NCBI RefSeq assembly: GCF_030253575.1
Contig: NC_080568.1
Location: forward strand, 29,632,001-29,696,000
Source of the DNA: Rhododendron vialii
Taxonomy: Eukaryota > Streptophyta > Magnoliopsida > Ericales > Ericaceae
Length of the DNA: 64,000 bases
Reading direction: 5' to 3'
Shown here: positions 22,563 to 34,029 of the stretch, piece after piece
Position numbering within the stretch: position 1 is the first letter of the stretch
Layout: each line of letters begins with the position of its first letter
Translations under genes and position numbers: made by a program
Notes under the pieces: model-generated
The model's input: the letters and a program-made list of their open reading frames with translations, nothing else
Told to the model about the DNA's origin: nothing
Databases searched by the model: none

Positions 22563-25500
22563 ATGGCGGAAGAAGAGTTTAAGGAGACCTCGGAAGTTTC
22601 TTCATCTGCAGAGAAGAATACCGAGCATCCCAAGGTCACTTCGAGCAGTTATGGGCAAAGGAATACGGTTTCCAATGCTAAGTTCGAGGTGGAGAAATTT
22701 GACGGAACAAGTAACTTCGGCATGTGGCAATGCGAAGTTTTGGATGTTCTGTATCAACAGGAGTTGGATATTACGTTAGAGGAGAGGCCGAACGACATTT
22801 CAGACAAGGATTGGATAAAGCTTAATCGCCAAGCTTGTGGCACCATCAGACTTTGTCTTACGAAGGATCAGAAATACTTCGTGATGAAGGAAACGTTAGC
22901 TAAAGAGCTATGGGAGAAATTGGAAAACAAGTACATGACGAAGAGTATTGAGAATCGGTTGTATCTCAAGAAGAAGCTCTACGGGTTCCAGTTCGTGCAA
23001 GGTACGACTATGAACCAACACTTGAACAATTTCAATAAGATTTTGGCTGATTTGCAAAATCTAGACGTTTCCATAGAAGATGAGGATAAAGCTTTACTGT
23101 TGTTAAATTCATTGCCTGATACTTATGATCATTTGACTACTACTTTATTGTACGGTAAAGAAGAAATCAAGTTTAATGACGTTTCAAATGCTTTGATGAA
23201 TAACGAGGTACGGAAGAGGGATCAGCAAGCTCACCGTGACCCGTCCGCATCAGCTTTGACAACAAGAGGCAGAACCGACACTAGGAGGACTGGTGGTGGA
23301 GGGCGAAGGAGGTCTCGCTCAAAATCAAGGGGGAAGTCTGTAGAGAGAAGATTGGGGAAAGACGAGTGTGCCCTTTGTCGTCAAAAGGGGCACTGGAAGA
23401 AAGACTGTCCGAACAAACAACCAGCTGCAAATGTTGCAGAGGAGACAGAGGATGATCTAGAGTCAGCATTATTAGTTTCATCATCACCTGACCATTCAGA
23501 TGAGTGGATACTAGATTCGGGATGTTCCTACCACATGTGTCCCAACAGGGACTGGTTCTCGAGTTTTCAAGATCTCGATGGAGGAGTTGTTTTGCTAGGT
23601 GATAACACCGCTTGCAAAGTCCAAGGGATAGGTTCAATCCGTTTGAAGTTGCATGATGGGACGATTAGGGTGCTAACAGACGTTCGGTATGTTCCGGACT
23701 TGAAAAAGAATCTCATTTCGCTTGGAGCCTTTGATGTGAAAGGATACAAGATTACGATGATGGGTGGAGTGCTAAAGATAGTTCGAGGGGCGCTCATTGT
23801 CTTGAAAGGTAGCCGAAAAGGAAACTTGTATTTCCTAGACGGTTGCGCAGTCATAGGGAGAGTGGCCGTTACTACTAGCTCAGACGAAGACGATGCATCC
23901 AAGCTATGGCACATGCGTTTAGGGCATGCTGGCGAGAAGGCCTTACAGGGTTTAGTAAGGCAAGGCTTGTTGAAAGGGGCCAAGACAGGGAAAGTTGGCT
24001 TCTGTGAGCATTGTATATTGGGCAAACAAACTCGAGTCAAGTTTGGCACTGGAGTTCACCGCACAGAGGGGATTCTTGACTATGTTCATTCAGATGTTTG
24101 GGGGCCGACCAAAAATGTAACTTTGGGAGGCAAACGATGGTTCGTGACATTTATTGATGATTTCTCCAGACGTGTCTGGGTTTATACCATGAGGCACAAG
24201 TATGAGGTCCTTCCAATCTTCCTTCAGTGGAAGAAAATGATGGAGACGCAGACAGGAAGGAAAATCAAGAAGCTGAGGTCAGATAACGGTGGCGAGTACA
24301 AGTCAGATCCTTTTCTCCAAGTCTGTCGGGAGGAGGGGATAGTCAGACACTTCACAGTTGCGGGGACGCCGCAACAGAATGGAGTGGCTGAGCGCATGAA
24401 TCGCACTTTGGTGGAGAAAGTTCGGTGCATGTTGTCAAATGCCGGGCTTAGCAAGGCGTTCTGGGGTGAGGCTCTCAAATATGCCTCCCATCTTGTCAAC
24501 CGTTTACCGTCAGCAGCAATCGGAGGGAAAACTCCGATGGAGGTATGGTTTGGAAAACCAGTTACAGATTATGATTCGTTACATGTTTGGGGTTGTTCTG
24601 CTTACTATCATGTAACTGAGTCCAAGTTAGATCCACGAGCCAAGAAAGCTGTTTTCTTGGGTTTCACTTCAGGTGTTAAGGGATACAGGCTCTGGTGTCC
24701 CGAGTCCAGGAAGGTGATTCTAAGTAGGGATGTTACTTTCGACGAATCTGCTATGTTACAGCAGGTTCCTTCCAAGGAGAATGTGGAGCCGAATGCCCAG
24801 CAGCAGGTGGAGCATTCAGAACAGGTGGAGGTTGAGACTCCCCTTGTTCCAGCCAAGACTGTTCAGACAGTCAGCCGTCCTGAGGATCAACCCGTTGATC
24901 AGGATGTCATTATTGAAGAGGAGGCTTCATTACAGGAAATACCACAGCAGCCAGAATCCATTGCAACCAGCAGACCGAGGCGGGAAATCCGGAAACCTGC
25001 TCGATATGCTGATACAGTAGCTTATGCACTTCCAGTGACAGACGATGATGTCCCCTCCACTTACCGGGAGGCAGTGCAGTGTACAGATAGTAACAAGTGG
25101 AAAGAGGCGATGGATGAGGAGATGGGTTCACTCTCCAAGAATCAGACTTGGGATTTGGTTCAACTTCCCAAGGGCAAGAAATCTATTGGCTGCAAGTGGG
25201 TTTATGCGAAGAAGGAAGGTACAGGATCTGAGAAAGTCAGGTTCAAAGCAAGATTGGTAGCCAAGGGTTACGCACAGACAGAGGGGATCGACTACAACGA
25301 GGTGTTCTCCCCTGTCGTCAAACATTCGTCGATCAGGATCTTGCTTGCATTGGTAGCACAATTTGACCTTGAGTTAGCCCAACTCGATGTCAAGACCGCT
25401 TTTCTACATGGAGATCTGGATGAGGAGATCTATATGGCTCAGCCAGATGGTTACAAAATTGTAGGAAAGGAGAATTGGGCTTGTAAACTGAAGAAGTCGC

Positions 25501-26630
25501 TATACGGGTTGAAACAGTCGCCGAGACAGTGGTACAAGCGCTTTGATCGGTTTATGATGGAGCATGGGTACACAAGAAGTCACTTTGACCATTGTGTTTA
25601 CTTCTGCAAACTCCCGGATGGATCATTTGTCTATTTGCTCTTATATGTAGATGACATGCTGATTGCATGTAAGAGCAAGGTGGAGATTGACAGACTGAAG
25701 GCTCAACTCAGTAAGGAGTTTGACATGAAGGATCTCGGGGAGGCAAAGAAAATACTCGGCATGGAAATTCAGCGGGACAAGGCGAAAGGCACAGTTTGTT
25801 TGACTCAGACGCAGTATCTGAAGCGAGTGTTGCAGAGATTTGGGATTGACAGGAAAGCCAAACCTGTCAGTACACCTTTGGCCGCTCATTTTAAACTTAG
25901 TGCATCGATGTCGCCGCAGAAGGAAGACGAACGGAAGCAAATGGCTCAAGTTCCTTATGCCAATGCTGTGGGAGCTTTAATGTATGCTATGGTTTGTACG
26001 AGGCCGGACATTTCACACGCAGTTAGCATGGTCAGTCGATACATGCACAATCCAGGGAAAGAGCACTGGCAGGCTGTGAAATGGATTCTACGGTATCTTC
26101 AGGGTACTGTGGATATTGGATTGAAGTACGAGAGAAACAGAAAACTTGGTCAGCATTTGGTTGGTTACGTGGATTCCGATTATGCTGGTGACCTAGATAA
26201 GCGACGGTCGACTACAGGGTATGTGTTTACACTTGCTGGAGGGCCAATCAGTTGGAGGTCAACGTTACAGTCAACGGTGGCTTTGTCTACTACAGAGGCA
26301 GAGTATATGGCAGTGACAGAGGCTTTCAAGGAAGCTATTTGGGTACATGGTTTGATTGAGGACTTGGGAATTGCTCAGAAAAACGTGGAGGTTTTTTGTG
26401 ACAGTCAGAGTGCCATTTGTTTGGCGAAAAACCAGGTTCACCATTCCCGCACCAAGCATATCGATGTTCGGTTTCATTTCATCAGGGAGATTGTAGAGGA
26501 AGGGGATGTTCTTCTTCAGAAGATTCCGACTGCAGATAACCCTGCGGATATGCTCACCAAAGTGGTTACAGGGATCAAGTTCCAACATTGCTTGGACTTG
26601 ATCAACATCTCTCGAGTAGTGCGCGCCTAA
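22563..26630 (+). CDS. Copia Gag-Pol polyprotein
   Basis: A single open frame of 1355 codons. Parts in order: gag with a CCHC zinc knuckle, aspartic protease, integrase (zinc-binding part then catalytic core), reverse transcriptase and RNase H. This order, with integrase before reverse transcriptase, defines Ty1/Copia. It belongs to the retrotransposon, not to the host. The long antisense frames over it are shadows. Confidence 0.95.
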   Translation: MAEEEFKETSEVSSSAEKNTEHPKVTSSSYGQRNTVSNAKFEVEKFDGTSNFGMWQCEVLDVLYQQELDITLEERPNDISDKDWIKLNRQACGTIRLCLTKDQKYFVMKETLAKELWEKLENKYMTKSIENRLYLKKKLYGFQFVQGTTMNQHLNNFNKILADLQNLDVSIEDEDKALLLLNSLPDTYDHLTTTLLYGKEEIKFNDVSNALMNNEVRKRDQQAHRDPSASALTTRGRTDTRRTGGGGRRRSRSKSRGKSVERRLGKDECALCRQKGHWKKDCPNKQPAANVAEETEDDLESALLVSSSPDHSDEWILDSGCSYHMCPNRDWFSSFQDLDGGVVLLGDNTACKVQGIGSIRLKLHDGTIRVLTDVRYVPDLKKNLISLGAFDVKGYKITMMGGVLKIVRGALIVLKGSRKGNLYFLDGCAVIGRVAVTTSSDEDDASKLWHMRLGHAGEKALQGLVRQGLLKGAKTGKVGFCEHCILGKQTRVKFGTGVHRTEGILDYVHSDVWGPTKNVTLGGKRWFVTFIDDFSRRVWVYTMRHKYEVLPIFLQWKKMMETQTGRKIKKLRSDNGGEYKSDPFLQVCREEGIVRHFTVAGTPQQNGVAERMNRTLVEKVRCMLSNAGLSKAFWGEALKYASHLVNRLPSAAIGGKTPMEVWFGKPVTDYDSLHVWGCSAYYHVTESKLDPRAKKAVFLGFTSGVKGYRLWCPESRKVILSRDVTFDESAMLQQVPSKENVEPNAQQQVEHSEQVEVETPLVPAKTVQTVSRPEDQPVDQDVIIEEEASLQEIPQQPESIATSRPRREIRKPARYADTVAYALPVTDDDVPSTYREAVQCTDSNKWKEAMDEEMGSLSKNQTWDLVQLPKGKKSIGCKWVYAKKEGTGSEKVRFKARLVAKGYAQTEGIDYNEVFSPVVKHSSIRILLALVAQFDLELAQLDVKTAFLHGDLDEEIYMAQPDGYKIVGKENWACKLKKSLYGLKQSPRQWYKRFDRFMMEHGYTRSHFDHCVYFCKLPDGSFVYLLLYVDDMLIACKSKVEIDRLKAQLSKEFDMKDLGEAKKILGMEIQRDKAKGTVCLTQTQYLKRVLQRFGIDRKAKPVSTPLAAHFKLSASMSPQKEDERKQMAQVPYANAVGALMYAMVCTRPDISHAVSMVSRYMHNPGKEHWQAVKWILRYLQGTVDIGLKYERNRKLGQHLVGYVDSDYAGDLDKRRSTTGYVFTLAGGPISWRSTLQSTVALSTTEAEYMAVTEAFKEAIWVHGLIEDLGIAQKNVEVFCDSQSAICLAKNQVHHSRTKHIDVRFHFIREIVEEGDVLLQKIPTADNPADMLTKVVTGIKFQHCLDLINISRVVRA

Positions 26631-26678
26631 GGGCGCAGAGGGCAGTGTTGATTCAATGATTGTCGCCAAGGTGGAGAT

Positions 26679-27091
26679 TGTTGACTTTTGTGGCTCCAAC
26701 CCATGCCTGCATTTCCTTCTGCCTCCTTTGTGGAAAATGAAGGGAAATCTTTGACTCTTACTCCAGTATCCTTCAGCCTCTTTTGTGGAGTATCCTTCAG
26801 CCTCCTTTGTTGAAAATGGCATGACAGCCATTCTTTGAATGGCCTATAAATGGAGACCCTTTGGCTCAAAGTTTTGTATCAGAAATCAGAGAGTAGAGAG
26901 TGATACACGAGTGAATTGTGAGGCAATACTGTGTGAGTTTGAGTGATTGTTGTAATCCTCCTCCAGTAAATATAGTGAATCCGCTGCCCCTCCGTGGACG
27001 TACCCGATTATTGGGGAACCACGTAAATCCTTGTGTTTTCTCTGTGTTGTGTGTTTGTGTTTGCTTGGTTTGACTATGATTTAGCACTACA
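26679..27091 (+). repeat. Copia 3' LTR
   Basis: 413 bp, TG...CA, preceded by a purine-rich tract and followed by the target duplication CTCTC. Confidence 0.95.
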
Positions 27092-28792
27092 CTCTCGAGC
27101 CGCCCCCAGATCTTCTCGGCCAAACACCTTTTCTACGATTGCACCGATGTCGCATTCTCGCCGTACGGTGCTTACTGGCGGCACATACGTAAGATTTGCA
27201 TACTTGAGCTGCTAAGCGCAAAGCGGGTCCAATCGTACAGCTTTGTGAGAGAAGAAGAGGTTGCTCGTTTGGTTCACAGGATTGCCGAATCCTGTCCCGA
27301 CGCCGCCGACTTAACCAATCTCCTCGGACTGTACGCAAATGACGTCCTTTGCAGAGTTGCGTTCGGGAGGGATTTCACAGAGGGCGGGGATTACAATCGC
27401 CACGGGTTCCAAAAGATGCTCGAGGAGTACCAAGTGCTGCTCAGAGGATTCAGCGTGGGAGATTTCTTCCCGTCCATGGAGTTTGTACACACTCTGACTG
27501 GCATTAAATCGAGACTCCAGAACACTTTTCGACGTTTGGACCGGTTTTTTGATGAGGTGATAGAGGAACATCTCAATCCCGAGAGAGAAAAGGAAGAGCT
27601 CAAGGACCTTGTGGATGTCTTGCTTGAGATACAGAAAGACGGGGACGCTGAAATGACTCTCACCATGGACAACGTCAAGGCCATCATTTTGGTAAGTAAT
27701 TCACTGAACCCATGTATGGTTAAAGATTTATACTTCCGAGTACAACGGTTTTCAAGTAACAATAAAACGCTTTGAGAAGCCCACATACGACGAATGCTGA
27801 CATGAGTAACGAGAAATCCTGTGAAAAACACAATCACCTGCCAGTGGAAGGTTTTCTGCATTCAGTCAATCTACGCAGGGTGAATCGGTCCCTAGGGAAC
27901 TTTCCAAAGGACCAAACCCTGATGGTTTCACAAAGTCGTGTTCATTAAACTTGTGTTGAAGTTGTGTTTTCAAGTCTGTTTACAATGTCACTCTCGTAGT
28001 ACCTAGTGACAGGATTTCCTATTGCCCATTGCAGGACATGTTTGCAGCAGGAACGGACACAACCTTCATAACTTTAGACTGGGGAATGACGGAGCTAATC
28101 ATGAACCCCAAGGTCATGAAAACAGCACAAGCTGAAGTAAGAAGTGTTGTAGGAGAGAGAAAAACCGTGTTAGAAACCGACCTGCCGCAGCTGCTCTACG
28201 TGAAAGCGGTTGTCAAAGAGATCTTCCGGTTACATCCCCCTGCACCGGTGCTAGTCCCACGAGAATCCATGGAAGAAGTAACCATTGATGGGTACAGCAT
28301 TCCTGCCAAAACAAGGTTCTTTGTCAATGCATGGGCAATAGGGAGGGACCCAGAGAGTTGGGAAAATCCAGAAGCATTTGATCCGGATCGATTCATGGGT
28401 AGCACTATCGATTTCAAAGGGCAGGATTTCGAGTTGATACCTTTTGGTGCTGGCAGAAGAAGCTGCCCTGGGATTATGTTTGGAACAGCGACCGTTGAGT
28501 TAGCTCTGGCTCAACTTCTACACAGCTTTGATTGGGAGCTTCCCTCTGGAATTCACACCAGTGATTTGGACATGACTGAAGTTTTTGGCATCACAATGCA
28601 TATGGTATCTCATCTCGTCGTGGTTGCTAAACCGCGCTTTGTTTGAGTCAGAACTTCGTAGGAAGAAATCAAATAACACTTGAGGAATCGATTCCAAAAT
28701 GATCCTCAATTCAATATCTTGTATAAGTACCACTTCATCGTATCGACAAAAAGATGAGAAACAAGGAGAAACCACGAGAACCCTGTTCTGGC

Positions 28793-29517
28793 TGTTAACA
28801 TAATATTCGGAAATATTATGTTGCCATATTTTCTAAGCTTTATTATTTTGTTTCTAGTTTAGCCAGATTATTATTTATGTTTCCTAGTTAGTCTAGGTTT
28901 TCTTATTATGCGTATTTCCTTGTTATGCGTCTTGTAGCCTATATAAAGGCGTTCTAGATTATGGTTTAAAGACAAGCAATAATACATCATTTCTCTTTTC
29001 TTCACATGGTATCAGAGCTATAAGATCTAAGCCCTGTGAAATTTTTGCTCTCGGCGGGAGGCCTAAACTTCGTCACCGTCCGCCGGGCACTCATAGTAAT
29101 ATGTAACTGGCTCGTGTACTCAGATTTCACCTCAAATTTCTACTGTCATGGCTTCTGTCGCTCATGACTGTTTTTGGCTCTCCTTGCCGTTTCTCTTTTC
29201 TTGCTTCTTTTGGTTTCTCTTGGCTTGGCTTGGCATGGCTACTCCTGGTTTCTCTTGGTTTTTTCAAACTTAAGTTAGTAGACCTACTTGAGTTTGAGGG
29301 GGATGTCAACATAATATTAGGAAATATTATGTTGTCATATTTTCTAAGCTTTATTATTCTGTTTCTAGTTTAGCTAGATTATTATTTATGTTTCCTAGTT
29401 AGTCTAGGTTTTCTTATTATGCTTATTTCCTTATTATGCGTCTTGTAACCTATATAAAGGCATGCTAGGTTATGGTTTGAAGACAAGCAATAATACATCA
29501 TTTCTCTTTTCTTCACA
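28793..29517 (+). mobile_element. TRIM-like LTR element without coding capacity
   Basis: Two similar 214-bp LTRs, 28793-29006 and 29304-29517, start TGTTAAC/TGTCAAC and end TTCTTCACA. TGGTATCAGAGC follows the first LTR (29007-29018) and a GAGGGGGA tract precedes the second. The internal part is about 300 bp. A CCTATATAAAGG box lies in each LTR. Flanks show no matching target duplication. It directly abuts a second, related element. Confidence 0.82.
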
Positions 29518-30187
29518 AAAATAATATCACGATCAAATCATGATCTTGAAATTGTGATTTGATTGTAATTATGATAATTTTATTCCATAGTTAATCATTA
29601 TGATTTTCTTTCCATAGCTAGGCTCTCTCCTCTTGTATAAATAGAAGCCTCATTGTATGGTTTCATTAATTGAATTCAATATTTCTTCTCTCATATTTAA
29701 CGTGGTATCAGAGCAATAATATCTAGGCACTGTGGATATTCGCTCATGGCGGGCGGCCTAAGCCTCGCGGCTGTCTGCTGGGCACTTAGTTACTCTATCA
29801 ATCTCCTCCACGCTTTCCGGTTGCTTTCACCAGCGCGCCTCTTCACAACCAGCGCTCGTGGCTTTTCGATTCTCGACTTCTTCGTTTCTTTTCTTTCATA
29901 CTCAAGTTGGTAGACCTACTTGAGTTTGGCGTGGCTTGGCGTGCCAGTTCGTGGTTTCTTTTTGCTTGGATGTTCCTAGTTTCTCTTGGCTTTTTCAAAT
30001 TCAAGTTGGTAGACCTACTTGAGAGTTTGAGGGGGGGGGGGGGGGGGGGCTGTTAGCGTAAATGCATATACAAAATAATGTCGCGATCAAATCGTGATCT
30101 TGAGATTGTGATTTGATTGTAATTAGGATGATTTTATTCCATAGTTAATCAGTATGATTTTCTTTCCATAGTTAGGCTCTCTCCCGA
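29518..30187 (+). mobile_element. Second TRIM-like LTR element, incomplete at both ends
   Basis: A partial LTR (29518-29702) is followed by TGGTATCAGAGC (29703-29714), about 330 bp of internal sequence, a run of 19 G at 30031-30049, and the start of the other LTR (30051-30187). The internal part shares the GGCCTAA and TAGACCTACTTGAG blocks with the element at 28793, so the two are related. Duplicated unit sequence resumes near 30190. Confidence 0.75.
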
Positions 30188-31078
30188 GTAAGATCAACAG
30201 GATTTAACATCCCTTTTTTATTCCATTGGTGACCAAGGCACTTGAGATTTGTACTTTCAACAATGGTATGCTATGCTAATAAATTATTTCTCCTAGTTTA
30301 GTAACTAGGGGAAAGTTTCCTACTCATGGAGGATATTGTGAGGCCTCCCGCATTTAACAGACACGGGGTTAAGCAAAATGACGGTGAGCGGGGTTGCATT
30401 GGGAAACTCACGTCTTCAAACGACGTTGTCAAGGTCTCATTCAGACTTCGCATGTCTATACTGGCGTTCTATGCTTAAAGCTCAATTCGGGAAACCTTTT
30501 TTTTCATTTTCTTCTTTCAATCCGGCTCCCATTTTGTTATTGCCTTGTATTCATGTGCAAATAAGTACTTATTTTTTGAATTAAACATGATGTATTGTGA
30601 GAGAATAACCTGTCTCGTAAAACAGGAAATATGTACTTAAAAAATAAGAACTTGAGCGGAACGGGTGATATCCTTATCAGAGTATTAGCCTGTGTTATTT
30701 TCAGTTCACATCACGCAGTTACATTTTCATTTTGCAGGATCGTACCTCTGGGTTTTAAGTGCTCCCTAGTATCACATTTTTGGCAGAGAATTGATAGGAT
30801 CAAAATTTGTTTCCACAAAAGCTTGAATATTTGAAAACTTTTCTATTCCTGTATCAACCAAACAACGAAACTTGTGAATGTTCCGGTATGTGGACCTCAA
30901 GTCCTTCCTTTTTCAGTTTTAAAATTTTAACAGCATAGGGAGCCTAGTTTCAACTTTTAACTAAACAGAGAAGCACATTTTCAACCAAACAGGAGCCTTG
31001 ACGGTATTCATTTTGGGCGTTAACATCATTGTGTCATTTCCTGCAGGTTCTAGGGCCTTTCTCCAGTTATTTTTTTTT

Positions 31079-31265
31079 GGGAATTGATATTCGCGCTCCA
31101 AGATTTACTGCAGGCGCTCCACCTTTTTGTTTTTACACTGTGATGTTGCCAGCAACATCACAGTGTAAAAACAAAATATACACTGATGTTGCCAGCAACA
31201 TCACAGTATAAAAACAAAAAGGTGGAGCGCCTGCAGTAAATCTTAGAGCGCGAAAATCAGTTCCC
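31079..31265. mobile_element. Hairpin MITE specific to unit 2
   Basis: The ends are GGGAA and TTCCC; the arms are near-perfect inverted copies (GATTTACTGCAGGCGCTCCA and its inverse) around doubled GATGTTGCCAGCAACATC palindromes. Unit 1 has only an uninterrupted T-run at the same place, so the target duplication is T-rich. It encodes no protein. Confidence 0.85.
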
Positions 31266-31783
31266 TTTTTTTTTCTGCGTTTCTAGTTCAAAGGGGTTCC
31301 TTAAGGCCACATTTTGCTAATGTCATTTCTAATTGCCAGGACTAGGTCCATTTTGATTTTCCTATGTTGTTTTAATGGGGCTATGCACGGTAGTAGCTAG
31401 AGGGGCCGGGCGGTGATAATTGAGAGGTCACAAATATGATCAAGAGGGGTCCAAAATAGTTTTTAACTCTTTGTATTTTCATACTCACCTTTTCTCTGTT
31501 ACTAAAAAAGAAAAGAAAAGCGCAACAGATTCTAGTGAGGTTTATGGTTGAAGTACACTGCTTCCAAGACTTTTAGCCAGAAGAGCCCTTCAAAACATTC
31601 TTGTGAGAGAGGAAGGAAATCTGTGAAGTACAAGAAAATGCACTACTGCAATCACTCGATGTCTGAACAAATGAATGAAAGAAGGAAAGTGAGAAGAAGT
31701 TGTGAGCTTTGAAGAAGTCTCAAGCTTCACGTATGTCCTAGTCCCAGCTGTGTTCTTTTCTGTAAGTAATTGAAGTTGGCCTC

Positions 31784-33272
31784 CTATCTGCGTTTGAATG
31801 CTGTGGTCCGTGTATATACGCGCTTTTCACCTTTCAAGTAATGCGTATTTCCTAAACCAGATCTTCCTTCCACAGAATATGTCGTGAGATCAGCTTCGCT
31901 ATGGGGTTTATATCCCTTCGTATCCGAGAAGCTGTCATCTGCAACTTCATTATACTTCTTATCTGAACCCGGGCCATGGTGCTCCAACCATGGCATGCTG
32001 TTTTGATTCTTCCCAGTCTCCTCGTCACTTTGGTCAAGATCTATTTCCTCATCGCTCGGAGATGCAGTCCGATCTAGATCATATGCAGTCCAGGTTACAT
32101 CATACAGATCCTCAGCATCTGTGTTCGAACTTGAACTAGAGAAACTTCTCTCTAGTCCTCCTTTCTCGTATACGCCTGCCTTGGTATCATTCAACTTAGC
32201 AGATTCACTAGGCTTAAGCTGCTCATCATTTTTATTCATGTCTTGTTTCTCCTGCAATCATAAAAAGATCGAATTAGATATTCATTTTTCGGTTGACAAA
32301 TCATTGTTGCATGTTTTCAATCACCGTTATTGTCAGGGATATAGTTCCCTTACCACTGCAGTCATATAATCATTGTCGTCAAGATGGAGATTGATCCCGT
32401 TATAAGCAATTTGCTTCAGCAATTTTTTCCTTGTTTCCAAACTTGCTTGTCTCTTTGAAAGCTTCTGTATCATCTAGAGATAAAGCACAGGATAATTATT
32501 TCGAGTACAAAACCTTCCGCGCACTATTGTGATCCATGAACATTAATCTGTCCTTACCTCAAGATTCACTCTGCAATTGTTTCTCAGTTCAATAGCACGA
32601 GCAACGAATTCATTCCCATATCTCGAGCAGAAGATCATTCGAATCTCTTGGAGCTCTGGGAGTTCTCTGCATCTCGAAGCTGCAAAGATCAAGCTAGATA
32701 TGGCCTCATTGAGCTCCTCAGGGCATTCCCTGCATAAAAACATTCACACATTCAAAACTCGATACACGTAAGATGCCAGAATAAACTGTGTTCTGAAATT
32801 CAACATAGAACTAGTATTGGGTTCCATTCTTTTAGGGTAATTTCTTCGTTATGACGCGAGTCGGTTAGAAAATGAGAACTACGAGCAAACACTAAGGAAC
32901 CAACCTGTTGTTTTCAACGAGCAGCAATCCCTCTATCAGGAGATGGCAGTACTTTTCTACCATAACAAGCACATCCAGCATGTTCTGCTCCCTGATCACA
33001 AGCTCAACCTGTCAAGAAGATCCAACCAAGTTTAGACGCGCGCGTACGTATGTTTAACTGGGAGAGGATTCGAGGCATGAACTTACGCGAAGGAGAGCGC
33101 GGTCTAGGTGTCCGAGGTTGAGTAGCTGGACTACGTCAGACCGGGCGTGGGAACACCGGACACTGTGCAGGTTCTTCAGTATGGGGATCCGGGCGATGGC
33201 GAGGCTGGCCAGGGTCTTCAGCTTGGGACCCTTCGGGTTTCTTCCGAGCAGAGCATAGAGTCTCTTGCCCAT
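31784..33272 (-). CDS. IST1-like protein (Vps4 regulator, ESCRT pathway), copy 2
   Basis: Exons 33272-33087, 33008-32905, 32729-32558, 32473-32354 and 32251-31784 sit at exactly +15794 bp from those of copy 1, with the same splice sites and phases, giving 349 residues. Few amino-acid differences are seen (for example NPKGPK for NPKAPK, LDRALLR for LDSALLR, NNCRVN for NNFRVN). No stop or frameshift was found, and no indel within the coding exons. Upstream, the unit carries the same promoter-proximal sequence with CT/GA-rich leader as copy 1. Both copies may be expressed and redundant. Confidence 0.9.
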
Positions 33273-33727
33273 GTTTTCCTCTTTTCTGTCTGCTGGGTGG
33301 CGGCTCTTGAAAGAGGAAGTGAGAGAGAGAGAGAGGTTGTGTGCTGGAATTGGCCCACGAGGTTGATCAAATTATGTCGGCCTTCGATCTTTATATATAG
33401 AAGAAAGAAAATCCAGAAAAGATTTGACGTTTTCTCCAGGCGTGGTCCTGTATTGTGACCATTTAAACAATCTTGTGTTATTCACGAGTTAGCCAACACT
33501 GAAGGCAAGAGGCTGGTTGACTGTGTCATGGGCTCGAATAATGCTGCCGATTGACTATGTCAGAGAATTGGATGTCCCACTGACAATTGACAGGAGTAGA
33601 ATTAGTAGATCGCGAAGAATTCGTATATTGTATTTTAAAGAAACTCGAATTGCACAGGGGCCTGGCCGTTAGCACCCAGTAGAATATACTCAATATAGTA
33701 TAATATATCAGTAGGAGCAGGGGGGCC

Positions 33728-33960
33728 ACATGGCCGAAAAGCTATCTTCGAAGGATTGACTTGATCAAATTTATAAGTCGCGTGGCCGAAGATCTATCTT
33801 CGAAGGATATCAAATTTATGAGTCTCATAGCCGAAAAGCTATCTTCCGAAGGATCTGTCCGACAAATTGTGAGACTGATCAAATTTATGGATTGCGTGGC
33901 CGAAAAGCTATCTTGGGAGGATCTATCAGACTAATTGTGAGATGGATCAAATTTATGGGT
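33728..33960. repeat. Short tandem repeat of about 60 bp, unit 2
   Basis: Counterpart of 17936-18165, with the same GCCGAAAAGCTATCTTC-based units and a few substitutions and one-base indels. Confidence 0.7.
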
Positions 33961-34029
33961 TGATGGGTGTCCGCTGCACATGGTGGGAGCAGTTGTGAGT
34001 TCCAAATGGCAAAAGCTACGTTTGAAGAT

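Larger units (their letters stand above)
21241..27091 (+). mobile_element. Ty1/Copia LTR retrotransposon, looks whole, very recent
   Basis: A 5851-bp element flanked by the 5-bp duplication CTCTC (21236-21240 and 27092-27096). It has two 413-bp LTRs, a primer-binding site TGGTATCAGAGC at 21656-21667, a leader of about 0.9 kb, one long gag-pol frame, and a purine-rich tract (about 26667-26678) before the 3' LTR. Reading the two LTRs side by side I see no difference, which points to a very young insertion. Lineage within Copia is probably Tork-like, which is tentative. It is inserted in exon 1 of P450-C. Confidence 0.95.
20920..28646 (+). pseudogene. Cytochrome P450, CYP71 family (P450-C), interrupted by Copia
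   Basis: Twin of P450-B. Exon 1 starts at ATG 20920 (an in-frame ATG also occurs at 20875) and is cut at 21240 by the Copia element. It resumes at 27097 and ends at 27691; exon 2 is 28035-28646. Relative to P450-B, exon 1 lacks two codons in the membrane anchor and has one extra base near 21141, which shifts the frame before the Copia insertion. Exon 2 is fully open, with AAGTDTT, KEIFR, FDPDRF and the normal haem loop PFGAGRRSCPGI. This copy therefore keeps the Gly that P450-B has lost but is broken elsewhere. The frameshift and the insertion are independent lesions. Confidence 0.9.

Noticed and set aside
23281-25949. Long antisense open frames over the Copia element
   Set aside because: They are shadows of the gag-pol frame.
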